Positions 12,691 to 24,565 of a stretch of DNA of 64,000 bases are shown here, in pieces (the first letter of the stretch is position 1; each line of letters starts with the position of its first letter). The stretch is from the NCBI GenBank assembly GCA_022432975.1, contig CM039509.1, positions 10,196,621 to 10,260,620 of the forward strand. The letters are read 5' to 3'. The notes under the pieces are model-generated. The model had not been told where the DNA came from. It saw only the letters and a list, made by a program, of their open reading frames with translations, and searched no databases. A program made the translations under genes and the position numbers. This DNA is from Begonia masoniana (Eukaryota > Streptophyta > Magnoliopsida > Cucurbitales > Begoniaceae).

Positions 12691-12866
12691 ATTCGTTTAG
12701 CTGTTTCATTATGTTCAATCCTTACCATACCAATATGCATTCAAATTCATTTTCGTGTACCTTTAAAATATGATGCATATCATGCTGAAAATAAATGTTC
12801 ACAAACACGCACAAACCCTACTGTCTTGTGATGTAGGCCCGAAGGCACAAGCAATACTTTACTTAC

Positions 12867-12917
12867 CTGGCTCTCCTGGAAATGCTCGGTTTCAAACTAC
12901 TTCAGAAGTTTGCTCAC
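12867..12917 (-). other. Candidate 51-nt LTR micro-exon (B, left LTR)
   Basis: In the minus sense it is bounded by CTATGACCTAG| (acceptor at 12918) and GAGAGCCAG|GTAAGTAAAG (donor at 12866). The preceding intron-like stretch is 218 nt, with donor CAACCTAG|GTAAGC at 13135. The exon opens GTGAGCAAAC, like the GTGAA/GTGAC openings in C, F and the solo LTR. Confidence 0.4.
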
Positions 12918-13413
12918 CTAGGTCATAGAAAGGATACCAATTATATTTCTACTAAGCCTCATTCTAATCTACTCAGGAATCTAGAGAAACTAGTTTGGAA
13001 GCTTAGTTCATTGTGCATTTCCGATTCAACACTAAACCCGAACTCAACTCACTCACAGTATTCCTCAAAACTTCACACATTGTACACCCTCAGCTATCTA
13101 ATTGTTAAAATCACAGACAAACTAAGAGAGCTTACCTAGGTTGAAGGAGAATCGAGTAAGAAGGAAATTGCCCGAAGGTTTTCTGTTGAACAGCTGAAGG
13201 CCGAGAGAGAAATGAGGGAATTAGTGGCGGCTACCGAGCACTAAACCCCAAATCACTAACCTTAAATACATTATCCATTTTTTAAATTTCCAATTACTTT
13301 TCTGCCCTTACCTAGTCATTTATTAACCTAATCAATAACTCCCCCAACCCTTCTATAAAAGTACATCATTAATAATAATTTAAATTTTTGATTCAATGGA
13401 ACCGGGTGCTACA

Positions 13414-13429
13414 ATCTACCCTCCTTAAA
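13414..13429 (-). other. Polypurine tract of element B
   Basis: On the minus strand the sequence TTTTAAGGAGGGTAGAT abuts the 3' LTR, the normal primer site for plus-strand cDNA synthesis. Confidence 0.8.
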
Positions 13430-13448
13430 AGAATTTTGTCCTCAAAAT

Positions 13449-16400
13449 TCAGTACCTGAATAGTTCTGGATATTGGTCCATCATGTTCTGCTGGCGCTCC
13501 CAAGTTGTCTCCTCTACGTTCTGGTTGTGCCATAAGACTTTCACTAGTGGAACCTCTTTGTTGCGCAATACCTTCACTGCATGGTCTAAAATCCTTACCG
13601 GTTTCTCCTCATATGTAAGAGTAGGGTGAACCTCAATACTCTGCTGTTCCACAATCTGAGAAGGGTCTCGTACACACTTCTTAAGCATGGAAATATGAAA
13701 CACATCATGGATTCCTTCCATAGAAGTTGGTAGCTGTAACTGGTAGGCTGTCTTCCCAATCCTTTTCAAGATCGAAAATGGTCCAATGTATCTGGGGTTC
13801 AACTTTCCTCTCTTCCCAAATCTCACAACTCCTTTGAATGGTGACACCTTGAGAAAAACTTCATCACCGATCACAAATTCTAACTCTCTACGCCTGCAAT
13901 CTGCATAACTCTTCTGCCAACTTTGAGCTGGCAAAATTCTCTGACGGATGAGGGCAACTTTCTCAATAGTTTGTTGCACAAGGTCAGGACCAAGCAACTG
14001 TACTTCTCCAACTTCATTCCAGTACAAAGGCGATCTGCATTTTCGTCCATACAATGCTTCATACGGCGCCATTCCTATTGTTGCTTGAAAACTGTTATTA
14101 TAGGAAAACTCCACTAATGATAAATATTTACTCCAAGATCCTTGAAAATCTAGTATGCAGGCACGGAGCATATCTTCTAAGGTTTGGATGGTCCTTTCGG
14201 ATTGTCCATCTGTTTGAGGGTGGAAAGCTGTGCTAAAACTAAGCTGTGTCCCCATAGCTTTGTGTAAACTCTTCCAAAACTTAGATGTGAATCTGGAATC
14301 CCGATTTGAAACTATGGTACAAGGAACCCCATGCAATCTAACAATCTCTTGCATGTACAATTCAGCAAGCTGATCCATCGAGTAAGTTATCTTAATTGAC
14401 AAGAAATGAGCAGATTTGGTTAGACGGTCAACTATAACCCAAATTGCATCATGTCCTTTTGCTGTCCTAGGTAATCCAACAACAAAATCCATCGTTATTT
14501 ACTCCCATTTCCATTCAAGAACTGGTAGGGGTTGCAATGTTCCTGAGGGTCTCTGATGCTCGGCCTTAATTTGCTGGCAGCACAAACACGATCCTACATA
14601 TTCTGCCACACTTCTCTTCATGCCTGGCCACCAATAATATTGTTTAAGATCTTTGTACATTTTGGTGCTCCCGGGGGGAACAGAGAACCTGGAAGAGTGT
14701 GCTTCAGAAAGGATCTCATCACGAAGTTCCTTAATGGCAGGAACAAACCATCTATTTCTAAATTTAAGGATTCCATCGGCGGAGTGGTTAAAATCTGACT
14801 TGTCCGTAGAATCCATGCTTGAATTGTACTTATTACACTCATCATCATTCTTTTAGGCTTCCTTTATTTTCTCCAGAATGGTAGGCTTTAAGGTTATAGC
14901 TGAAAGTATAGCTGATACACTGGATACTGCTTCTAGATTAAACTTTAGGAATTCTGACTCTAAAGCTGATGGCATACTGTAAACCATAGTTGGGGTTGAT
15001 GTTGTTACTCTACTCAAGGCATCTGCCACCACATTTGCCTTACCAGGATGATATTTTATTTCAAAGTCATAGTCCTTGACAAATTCTAACCACCTACGTT
15101 GCCTCATATTCAGTTCCTTTTGCGTGAAAATGTATTTCAGACTTTTATGATCCGAAAATATCTCACAAGTTTGTCCATACAGGTAGTGCCGCCAAATCTT
15201 TAATGCAAAGACTACAGCAGCTAATTCTAAGTCATGTGTAGGATAGTTCTTCTCATGAGTTTTCAACTGTCTAGAGGTATAAGCTATTACTTTACCATCT
15301 TGCATTAACACACATCCAAGGCCAATCTTGGAAGCATCACAGTAAATGCTAAACTTACCATTATCAACAGGAAGGGTCAGAATTTGAGCATTTGTCAGTT
15401 TCTGTTTCAAGGTCTGAAAGCTATGTTCACATTCCTCAGTCCATCTATACATCACATTTTTCCTTGTTAACTTAGTAAGGGGTGTAGCAATCTTTGAAAA
15501 TCCCTCAATAAATTTTCTATAATATCCTGCTAATCCGAGGAAACTTCGAATATCAGTAGCATTCCTTGGTTGGGGCCATTCCTTAACTGCTTGAACCTTA
15601 GCTGGGTCAACGGATATCCCATCTCTAGAGATAACATGTCCTAAGAAGTGAACTTGGTCCAACCAAAACTCACACTTAGAAAACTTGGCGTAAAGTTGGT
15701 GCTGTTTTAATACTTCCAACACCAAGGTCAGGTGTCTAGCATGCTCGTCCTTGGAACGGGAATAAATTAAAATATCATCAATGAACACTATGACAAATTT
15801 ATCTAAATATTCATGAAATACCCTATTCATGAGATCCATAAATGCTGCTGGTGCATTTGTTAACCCAAAGGACATAACTAAAAACTCATAATGTCCATAC
15901 CTTGTGCGAAAGGCAGTCTTTGGGATATCTTCAGATTTAACCTTCAACTGGTAATAACCGGACCTAAGGTCAATCTTAGAGAAAACTCTTGAACCATTAA
16001 GCTGATCGAACAAGTCATCAATCCTTGGCAACGGATACTTGTTCTTAACAGTTAACTTATTTAGTTCTCTATAATCAATGCACATGCGCATTGATCCATC
16101 CTTCTTTTTGACAAAAAGGACAGGTGCGCCACATGGTGAAAAACTAGGGCGTATGAATCCTTTCTCTAGCAGATCCTCTAATTGCTTCTTCATTTCCTTC
16201 AGTTCTGTTGGTGCTAGTCTATATGGATTCTTAGACACAGGCTCGGCTCCAGGGTAAACATCAACAACAAATTCAATTTCCCTATCTGGCGGCAAACCAG
16301 GAAGGTCATCTAAGAATACTTCGGGGAAGTCTTGGACAATTAGGACATTCTGAGGATTTGTTTTTCCTACAAGCTGTGTGTCTAAAACGCTAGCTAAGAA

Positions 16401-16862
16401 GCACAAATACTCTCCACACAGGGGAGGTCTTGTATTAATAGAATTCATCACAGACATTTCCTTATTTTTCTTTGAGGCTTTAAAGGTGTGTTTCAAACTA
16501 CCAGGGGGTTGGAAGCTAACTATTCCAGTCCTACAATCTATTGTGGCATGATGTTTAAACAACCAGTCCATTCATAGGATTACATCAAATCCTAATATAT
16601 CCATAATTATAAGATCTGCAGGTAGACTTACATTCCCTACTAACACTTCACTGCCAAGCATCACTTGGTTAGAGTGCATGCGTTCACCAGAAGGCAATGC
16701 AACATTAAACACATGCATGGAAGGGGTAAACTGTACGTCTAACTTAACAGCAAAAGCAGATGCTATAAATGAATGTGTGGCACCAGAATCTATTAAAGTA
16801 AAAGCAGGCACAGAGTTGATCAATATAGTACCTGACACCACAGCAGGCTGTTCCTCACCCTG
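13449..16862 (-). pseudogene. Ty3/gypsy pol: protease, RT, RNase H, integrase, chromodomain-like tail (element B)
   Basis: One continuous frame reads from the protease (LIDSGATHSFIA near 16785) through RT (FIDDILIYS near 15780), RNase H ([12 protein letters not shown] near 15340; [14 protein letters not shown]), integrase HHCC (SEAHSS...CLCCQQIK near 14580-14690) and the DDE core. The end ([24 protein letters not shown]...YPELF) resembles the short chromodomain of Tekay/Del-type chromoviruses. Only three stops break it: TGA for expected GGA at 16572, TAA for CAA at 14853 and near 14497. The second integrase catalytic Asp is Asn (IVSNRDSRF instead of IVSDRDPRF). The frame is otherwise remarkably intact. 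Confidence 0.93.
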
Positions 16863-17931
16863 ACTCCGTCATGGAGAATATTCTTGGTTTGATCATAGTA
16901 GGGCCATTCTTAGGAACTAGACAATCTCTGCTATTGTGGCCGACCTTGTTACAATTGTAGCATCTGGTGATTCTAGGCTTCGAGCACTCCTTGAACGTGT
17001 GTCCAACCTCCTCACAGTTGAAACACTTTCCAAGGCCCAGTCTGCATTCCCCCGGATGGTTCTTTAAACACTTAGGACACTGGGGAAATTTCCTGACATT
17101 CTGTACCTTCCCCCTACTCCTTGGCTATTTTGGCCTTCACTTGGCCTCTTCGTTCCTCTTTGTTGGTGTGGCTGGTTAAATATTTGTGGGACCTCCTTTG
17201 GTCTATCACACTTTCCTTCAGCTTCTTCCACTTCCAGGGCAGTGGACACAACCTCACTGAAGGTTAAGCCCTTAATACCACAGAATTTAACCCCTCGGTA
17301 AATTTCTGGCTTCAGTCCATGCATAAATTTGAACACCTTGTCCTCGTCCTCGTGATCAAAATGCCCAGCAAACGTAGACAGGGACTCGAACTGTCTACTA
17401 TACTCGGCCACAGACCCGGTCTGCTTTAGGTTCAGAAACTCTAACTTCTTTGCGGTCTGGACTGTGCTGTTGAAATACTTCTCATAGAAAATGTCCTTGA
17501 ATCGTGACCAGGGCATTGCTAAAACGTCGGTGGTGGTCTCCAATTGTCTCCCACCAGAGTTGAGCTTCACCAGCCAAGTGAAATGTTGCCAACGTGACCT
17601 TATCTCCTTCTCCTATGCTGACGCACCTAAACATACTCTCTATCTTCCTAAGCCACCCTTCAGCCACAACAGGATCAGATGACTGACCATCAAACGTGGG
17701 TGGTCTTAGTCTCTGGAATCTATCCCCGGAATGCTCATTGCTAGAACCCGAGTTGGCACTTCCTTGTACCTCTCGGTTCAGCAGTACTCCTAACTGATCG
17801 GATTGCTGGCGCATTAATTCTGCCTGCTATTGCACTAGATCTGTCAACTGTCCGATTACACTAGAATCTTCTGTGCTTCCCGGAGTTGGTGTCTCTCTCT
17901 GCACTCTTGGCCTTCCCGGTCGTCTGGACAT
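16863..17931 (-). pseudogene. Ty3/gypsy gag (element B)
   Basis: The first ATG at 17931 gives MSRRPGRPRVQRETP. A TAG replaces CAG about 35 codons in. The capsid has RLRPPTFDGQSSDPVVAEGWL, AQLWWETIGD and FYEKYFNSTVQTAKKLEF patches, then a Pro/Gln/Arg linker. Two zinc knuckles follow about 16,920-17,060 (CFNCEEVGHTFKEC and CYNCNKVGHNSRDC), after a CPKCLKNHPGEC half-motif. Frameshifts lie near 17,570 and 17,105. The gag feeds into the pol frame, as in single-polyprotein chromoviruses. Confidence 0.88.
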
Positions 17932-17944
17932 TTTTTCTATATTC

Positions 17945-18003
17945 CTACACCGGGTTAACTATTTTCATAAATATCTAATAACTGAACTAACATAAACACT
18001 TAC
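17945..18003 (-). other. Candidate leader intron of element B
   Basis: On the minus strand AACAACT|GTAAGTG ... GGTGTAG|GAATAT, 59 nt long, ends 13 nt before the gag ATG. Same position and borders as in A, D and E. Confidence 0.4.
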
Positions 18004-18070
18004 AGTTGTTGGAGTACTTCCATGCAACGATTGGCACTGATGAGTGATCTTTTGAACGGTTTAACTGAAT

Positions 18071-18083
18071 GTCTCTGATACCA
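18071..18083 (-). other. Primer-binding site of element B
   Basis: The minus strand reads TGGTATCAGAGAC, 3 bp from the 5' LTR end at 18087, matching initiator Met-tRNA over its first 11 bases. Confidence 0.85.
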
Positions 18084-18724
18084 CACTGTAACACCCCAGA
18101 GTTTTCTGAACCCGGTTTGTTACTCATAAGCCGTACATAACTAAGAAACTTTGGACTAAATTTAAAACTCTCTCGAAAGTCTACATTAATTTAATATTTT
18201 TTTGAAAAAGAAACTTCAAAACATTTAAATGCTTGCAGCGAAATCATTTGAACCACAATGAAGTTATACAAAACTACGAAATGCTGTTGAATTGTTAAGA
18301 AACAATCGGCAATTAGAAAATTAAGTTTAAACAGTGAAATACTAGAGAAGTCGCAGAAGTCAAACACATCTGCCGATTGATAAAGTCAACGAAAGAAGCA
18401 GAAACAGAAGATAGAAGGTTTCTACCGAGGATGTCAGCCAAAAGACATCAACCGATCGCAAACGACAAAATACACTCCACATCCTCTGATGACTATACGA
18501 CAAAAATCTTCCTACATCTACCGATGACGTCAGCATGCATCTGCCGATGAGTTTTACTGAGACATCATCCTGTGACTTTGGCCTACACCTTCCGATTGAG
18601 TAAACTGGCATACGCCAATCACTAAATTCAAACATAGTACCCACTCATACCGATAGGGCAAATCCTACATCTACGATAGAATAACCTCATATACCGTGAC
18701 TTTACTGAGATTTCTTAAGGCATC

Positions 18725-20430
18725 TTCCGATAGGATTAACCTACATCATCCGATGACTTTTCTTAAGGCATCTTCCGATAGAATTAACCTACATCATCCG
18801 ATGACTTTTCTTAAGGCATCTTCCGATAGGATTAACCTACATCATCCGATGACTTTTCTTAAGGCATCTTCCGATAGGATTAACCTACATCATCCGATGA
18901 CTTTTCTTAAGGCATCTTCCGATAGGATTAACCTACATCATCCGATGACTTTTCTTAAGGCATCTTCCGATAGGATTAACCTACATCATCCGATGACTTT
19001 TCTTAAGGCATCTTCCGATAGAATTAACCTACATCATCCGATGACTTTTCTTAAGGCATCTTCCGATAGGATTAACCTACATCATCCGATGACTTTTCTT
19101 AAGGCATCTTCCGATAGAATTAACCTACATCATCCGATGACTTTTCTTAAGGCATCTTCCGATAGGATTAACCTACATCATCCGATGACTTTTCTTAAGG
19201 CATCTTCCGATAGAATTAACCTACATCATCCGATGACTTTTCTTAAGGCATCTTCCGATAGAATTAACCTACATCATCCGATGACTTTTCTTAAGGCATC
19301 TTCCGATAGAATTAACCTACATCATCCGATGACTTTTCTTAAGGCATCTTCCGATAGAATTAACCTACATCATCCGATGACTTTTCTTAAGGCATCTTCC
19401 GATAGAATTAACCTACATCATCCGATGACTTTTCTTAAGGCATCTTCCGATAGGATTAACCTACATCATCCGATGACTTTTCTTAAGGCATCTTCCGATA
19501 GAATTAACCTACATCATCCGATGACTTTTCTTAAGGCATCTTCCGATAGAATTAACCTACATCATCCGATGACTTTTCTTAAGGCATCTTCCGATAGAAT
19601 TAACCTACATCATCCGATGACTTTTCTTAAGGCATCTTCCGATAGAATTAACCTACATCATCCGATGACTTTTCTTAAGGCATCTTCCGATAGAATTAAC
19701 CTACATCATCCGATGACTTTTCTTAAGGCATCTTCCGATAGAATTAACCTACATCATCCGATGACTTTTCTTAAGGCATCTTCCGATAGGATTAACCTAC
19801 ATCATCCGATGACTTTTCTTAAGGCATCTTCCGATAGGATTAACCTACATCATCCGATGACTTTTCTTAAGGCATCTTCCGATAGAATTAACCTACATCA
19901 TCCGATGACTTTTCTTAAGGCATCTTCCGATAGAATTAACCTACATCATCCGATGACTTTTCTTAAGGCATCTTCCGATAGGATTAACCTACATCATCCG
20001 ATGACTTTTCTTAAGGCATCTTCCGATAGAATTAACCTACATCATCCGATGACTTTTCTTAAGGCATCTTCCGATAGAATTAACCTACATCATCCGATGA
20101 CTTTTCTTAAGGCATCTTCCGATAGAATTAACCTACATCATCCGATGACTTTTCTTAAGGCATCTTCCGATAGAATTAACCTACATCATCCGATGACTTT
20201 TCTTAAGGCATCTTAAGGCATCTTCCGATAGAATTAACCTACATCATCCGATGACTTTTCTTAAGGCATCTTCCGATAGGATTAACCTACATCATCCGAT
20301 GACTTTTCTTTAGGCATCTTCCGATAGGATTAACCTACATCATCCGATGACTTTTCTTAAGGCATCTTCCGATAGAATTAACCTACATCATCTGATGACT
20401 TTTCTTAAGGCATCTTCCGATAGGATTAAG
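18725..20430. repeat. 48-bp tandem array, 35 units plus a partial (B 5' LTR)
   Basis: Same unit as the left array. Starts fall every 48 bp from 18725 to 20165. An internal 10-bp repeat (TCTTAAGGCA) then shifts starts to 20223, 20271, 20319, 20367 and a partial at 20415. Two unit types, GATAGGATT and GATAGAATT, are interspersed, with the GATAGAATT type more common; the left array is nearly all GATAGGATT. A rough partial unit precedes the array from about 18711. Confidence 0.97.
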
Positions 20431-20926
20431 AGCGACATTCCAACTACTTCTCGCTATACATACACAACACCAACTCAGAAAGGAATTTACTTATTTCATC
20501 AAGACCATTCAGAAACAACTCACATTGTAATGTTCAAACCTAGTAAAACCAATACTTAAAACTCTCAGATCTCTAGTATCAGTAAAACTCAAAACATTGT
20601 CAAAATATTAAAATCTCTACTGTCATGAAAACTCATCATACTCAAATTAAGGCATTATCAACTAAACCCGCACCATAGCAGACAACAGTTAACCCGCCTC
20701 ATCAGTTTACCAGGCCGAGACATGAATGTACTCCTCCAACCACTTCTAATCATCTGAGCATTCAGGAAAATCACCTGCAGTATCCTCAACACCTACATCA
20801 CAAAACTCATCTATTAGCCTAATGCTAAGTAAGTAAAGCAATAATGAAAAAGAATGAAATGCTGAAACATGGATTCCTAAACATGCAATTTCTACTTTCT
20901 CCTCTCAGTTGTTCATGCGTCGTTTC

Positions 20927-21144
20927 TGTTCAGAACCCCCTGTGAAATTGGGAGTTGGATCATCTCTCCCAAAGTATAATATCCACTGTCTCATTAAGGG
21001 TTGGATTAGTTCCCTTAACAGTAAAGCTGATTCACTGTTCAGATCCCCATGTGAAATTGGGAGTTGGATCAACTCTCCCAAAGTATAAATATCCACTGTC
21101 TCATTAAGGGTTGGATTAGTTCCCTTAACAGTAAAGCTGATTCG
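20927..21144. repeat. 109-bp tandem duplication in B 5' LTR
   Basis: Two copies start at 20927 and 21036 and contain GGGAGTTGGATCAACTCTCCC, itself an inverted repeat. The left LTR carries the same pair, with the first copy shortened. Confidence 0.8.
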
Positions 21145-21315
21145 TTTAGCTGTTTCATTATGTTCAATCCTTACCATACCAATATGCATTCAAATTCATT
21201 TTCGTGTACCTTTAAAATATGATGCATATCATGCAGAAAATAAATGTTCACAAACACGCACAAACCCTACTATCTTGTGATGTAGGCCCGAAGGCAAAAG
21301 CAATACTTTACTTAC

Positions 21316-21366
21316 CTGGCTCTCCTGGAAATGCTCGGTTTCAAACTACTTCAGAAGTTTGCTCAC
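21316..21366 (-). other. Candidate 51-nt LTR micro-exon (B, right LTR)
   Basis: Same borders as the left copy: acceptor CTATGAGCTAG|, donor GAGAGCCAG|GTAAGTAAAG. The preceding stretch 21367-21584 is 218 nt, with donor CAACCTAG|GTAAGC. The 51-nt length equals that in the partner LTR. Confidence 0.4.
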
Positions 21367-21862
21367 CTAGCTCATAGAAAGGATACCAATTATATTTCTA
21401 CTAAGCCTCATTCTAATCTACTCAAGAATCTAGAGAAACTAGTTTGGAAGTTTAGTTCATTGTGCATTTCCGATTCAACACTAAACCCGAACTCAACTCA
21501 CTCACAGTATTCCTCGAAACTTCACACATTGTACACCCTCAGCTATCTAATTGTTAAAATCACAGACAAACTAAGAGAGCTTACCTAGGTTGAAGGAGAA
21601 TCGAGTAAGAAGGAAATTGCCCGAAGGTTTTCTGTTGAAGAGCTGAAGGCCGAGAGAGAAATGTGGGAATTAGTGGCGGCTACCGAGCACTAAACCTCAA
21701 ATCACTAACCTTAAATACATTATCCATTTTTTGACTTTTCAATTACTTTTCTGCCCTTGCCTAGTCATTTATTAACCTAATCAATAACTCCTCCAACCCT
21801 TCTGTAAAAGTACATCATTAATAATAATTTAAATTTTTGATTCAATGGAACCGGGTGCTACA

Positions 21863-22339
21863 ATGATAGATTGAAGAATTTGCTTGAGGAAAGGAAGTTC
21901 AAAAAGGGTAATACCGATTCAAATCTTTTTACAATGCAAAAGGACAAAGACATTCTAATAGTTCAAATCTATGTTGATGACATCATATTCGGTTCTATAA
22001 ATGTATCACTTTGTGATGAGTTTGCCACTCTTATGCAAAGTGAGTTTGAAATGAGTATGATGGGAGAGCTAAAATTCTTCTAAAGATTTTAGATTAGTCA
22101 AACTCCAGATGGCATTTTCTTTTGTCAAGAAAAATATATTAAAGAGCTATTAAAGAAATTCAGATTGAATTCATCAAAGCCATCTAGAACCTCAATGAGC
22201 ACCACTACTAAATTCGACAAAGATGAAAATGGGATAAGTGTGGATATTAAGAAGTATAGAGGTATGATTGGTTCTCTATTATACCTAACGGCTAGCAGGC
22301 CAGATATCATATTTAGTGTGTGCTTGTGTGCTAGGTTTC
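21863..22339 (+). pseudogene. Ty1/copia RT, second part (element S)
   Basis: It continues the RT cut at 6396, with TSD ATGAT doubled. RT active site YVDDIIFGS lies near 21972, with YRGMIGSLLYLTASRPDI near 22257. Stops occur at about 22081 and 22090. It ends at CLCARF, where the solo LTR is inserted; the frame resumes at 24758 as QTSPKESHL. Confidence 0.9.
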
Positions 22340-23410
22340 TGTGACACCTAGTTTTTGACGGGTTTTCAATTTTCCGCATATGAATGAAATTTTTATAAAT
22401 ATGCCAAATTAAGCCGGTTTTGCAAATGAGAAGTTTTATTGGAACCTTATAAATAAATTGGAGTATCTAGAGAAATGAGAGAATTTTTAGAGATGTAATG
22501 CCGAATTACGAGTTTTGATGTGTCTCGTAATATAAAGGGTATTTTTATAAATAAGTGGAATAAGTCCGTTTTGTGAATGGAGAGTTTTATTAGGATCCTT
22601 ATGATTAATATGGATTTTAGGAGAAATAAAAGAATTTTAGAAATTCAAATCGGTGGTATAACGCCGAAGTTCCGTTTTTAACCCTATAGCAGTTTAATTT
22701 GTAAAAATAGTAAATTAAATCCGTTTGACGAATGAAAAGTTTTATTAGAGCCATAGTAATAAGTCGGAATTATTGGTGAAATAAGAAAATTTGGAGAAAC
22801 CGAATTAATAGCTAAATAACGAGCTAAGCGAATAATTAAATAGAAATGGTAAAATAGTAATTTTCATGTCAAAATTCATTAAAAACCACATTACCCTCTT
22901 CTTCCTCCCCACCCTTAACGAAATTCTCCAGAGAGAATTTCTTCTCTGGCGGCCTTGGTTCTCCACAGCTTTTCTCCTCCGTTCTCCACGATTCTTCCTT
23001 CGATCAACCAAGCTTCTTAACGTTTTCTTCTCCTATCCCGGTTCTAGGTAAGTTTCTAGTGTTTCCCGACCTTTATTCTCGGTTTTTAAGGTTGTTAAAC
23101 GATTAGAATTTTGTCGAAAATAATCGGGTTAGGTTATAAATGGTTAGTTATTGCCGTCTTTACGATTACTGAGAGTAATTAGTCGATATAATGGATGATT
23201 TGGGCGTTTTGTTTGGAAAACCGGGTGATTGGAGCTTGGAAAACTCCATTAATGGAGGTATGTTATGTGTGAGCGTAAATTGCTCGACAAAATGCCCGAG
23301 AGTGGTTTATTAGAATTTTAGGAAATTTCCTTTACTTAGGAGTTCTGTTAGTTTACGAAATTTCATGGTTTAGGCTCGATTTTGACAAAGGACATTGTGA
23401 AATTTTCTAG

Positions 23411-23455
23411 GTGACCAAAGCCCGCAGACGGAGCTCGGTGCGCTAAGGACGACAT
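23411..23455 (+). other. Candidate 45-nt LTR micro-exon (solo LTR)
   Basis: The acceptor is AAATTTTCTAG|GTGACC and the donor GACAT|GTAAGTTCTC. The preceding stretch 23048-23410 is 363 nt, opening GTTCTAG|GTAAGT. Its length is exactly that of the D/E copies despite much sequence change. Confidence 0.4.
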
Positions 23456-24377
23456 GTAAGTTCTCGTGACTTACTGTGGCCGATTGACCTACACCATAAG
23501 TCGAATTTTGATGTTGAGGATTATTTGGTGATATTTATGTTTATATGCTTTGGTTGGGTAGTTTAAGGTTAGTTGTTTTGTAGGTTATGTTTGTATTGTT
23601 TTGATGGTGCGCACGTTGTATGTTTATGTTACGCTTTTATTGTCATGCAATATTGTTTTACAAATGTCATGAAAATTGGATTTATGCATTGATTTCATGA
23701 AAGAAAATAAAATGTGATGACTTAAATAGACGAATGAAAATGAGACGACTAAGACGACTGAAATGAGACGACTGAGACGACTGAAATATGACGACTAACA
23801 CGAACTGATAAATGAAATGAATGCACGAAAGTTTATGAAAATTGCATATACATGTTCATGCATTGTCACTTACGTAGAATTTACTGAGATTTATTCTCAT
23901 AGGTGTCTCTATGGTGTAAGTGAACTCGAAACAGGTGAGAATGACATTCCTCCATTTGATGAATACGCAGGTTGAAGAAATGTGCCCGTGGGAGTGCGCT
24001 GAACAGTCGATGCGATTTTGACCCGTGGGAACCAGTTGTTGGTATTTGGTAAATGTGTATAGATAGATGTTTTAAACTTTTATTTAGATGATGGGTTCGT
24101 CTGAAACTTAAGTCTTTCGCTATGTTTTATGAATATAAAAGGAATTTATGTCACTTTGGTTGATAAAAGAAATGACGTTGGGTTTTGTTGAAATAAATTG
24201 TGAATATTAGGTTTGAGGTGATTTTGGAGGAATGAATTATAATTGTGAATATTAGGTTTGAGGTGATTTTAGGATTTTGATGAATTTTATAGATTGTGGA
24301 AAGTTGATTTAAGTTAAGATGTTTTTATGAAGAAATTTTATTTGTGAAATGAAGAAATGGTGTGTTTGGAAAGAAAA

Positions 24378-24475
24378 ACCAGAGAGAGGGCCGATCGGTC
24401 GCTGGTTTTGGGCGATCGATCGGCCAAATTGATGTTTTTATGGTTTTGGCAATGAGGTAGCCGATCGATCGACCA
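24378..24475. repeat. Palindrome block of the solo LTR
   Basis: It contains GGCCGATCGGTCGC, GGGCGATCGATCGGCC and GCCGATCGATCGACC, after a CCAGAGAG word. It lies 277 bp before the LTR 3' end. Confidence 0.7.
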
Positions 24476-24565
24476 AACACTATTCACGCACTGTTCACAG
24501 TCACTGTTCACAGGCACTATTCACAGGACTATTCACGGTACTATTTATGGGCACTGTTCACCGAA
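24476..24565. repeat. Short tandem CACTGTTCAC words
   Basis: Six to seven imperfect copies of a CACTGTTCACAG-like 12-16 bp word (CACTATTCAC, GACTATTCACGG variants), ending at a poly-A tract. Part of the solo LTR. Confidence 0.7.

Larger units (their letters stand above)
6397..13413 (-). repeat. 3' LTR of element B, enlarged
   Basis: It starts TGTAACGCCCCGAG and ends GGTGCTACA. It is 7,017 bp long against 3,776 bp for its partner at 18087-21862. The excess comes from a truncated D/E-family LTR (6926-8822) and a longer 48-bp array (8822-12004). The terminal segments align closely with the partner. The repeated words CATCTACCGATGACGTCAGC contain the bZIP-type palindrome TGACGTCA (6786-6793 and 6882-6889). 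A 34-bp word around AAGTCGCAGAAGTC is duplicated near 6657-6735. Confidence 0.9.
6397..21862 (-). mobile_element. Ty3/gypsy chromovirus-like element B, complete with both LTRs
   Basis: Both ends are defined by TGTAAC.../...GCTACA termini and a perfect 5-bp TSD, ATGAT, at 6392-6396 and 21863-21867. Coding is on the minus strand, with PBS beside the right LTR and PPT beside the left. The insertion splits the RT gene of S. The total of 15.5 kb is inflated by 48-bp arrays in both LTRs and by a foreign LTR fragment in the left one. LTR order in the sense direction is right (5') to left (3'). Confidence 0.93.
18087..21862 (-). repeat. 5' LTR of element B
   Basis: It runs TGTAACACCCCAGAG to GGTGCTACA, 3,776 bp. 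It retains about 180 bp between 18553 and 18724 that the partner LTR lost, including TCCGATTG and ACCGATAG words that look like single-copy relatives of the 48-bp unit. The sense direction runs right to left, so the array lies downstream of the candidate promoter and splice sites, in presumed transcribed leader. Confidence 0.92.

Noticed and set aside
8822..20430. Could the 48-bp arrays be CRISPR or centromeric satellite?
   Set aside because: There are no unique spacers between units, so CRISPR is excluded. Units are far shorter than typical plant centromeric monomers and lie within LTR borders.
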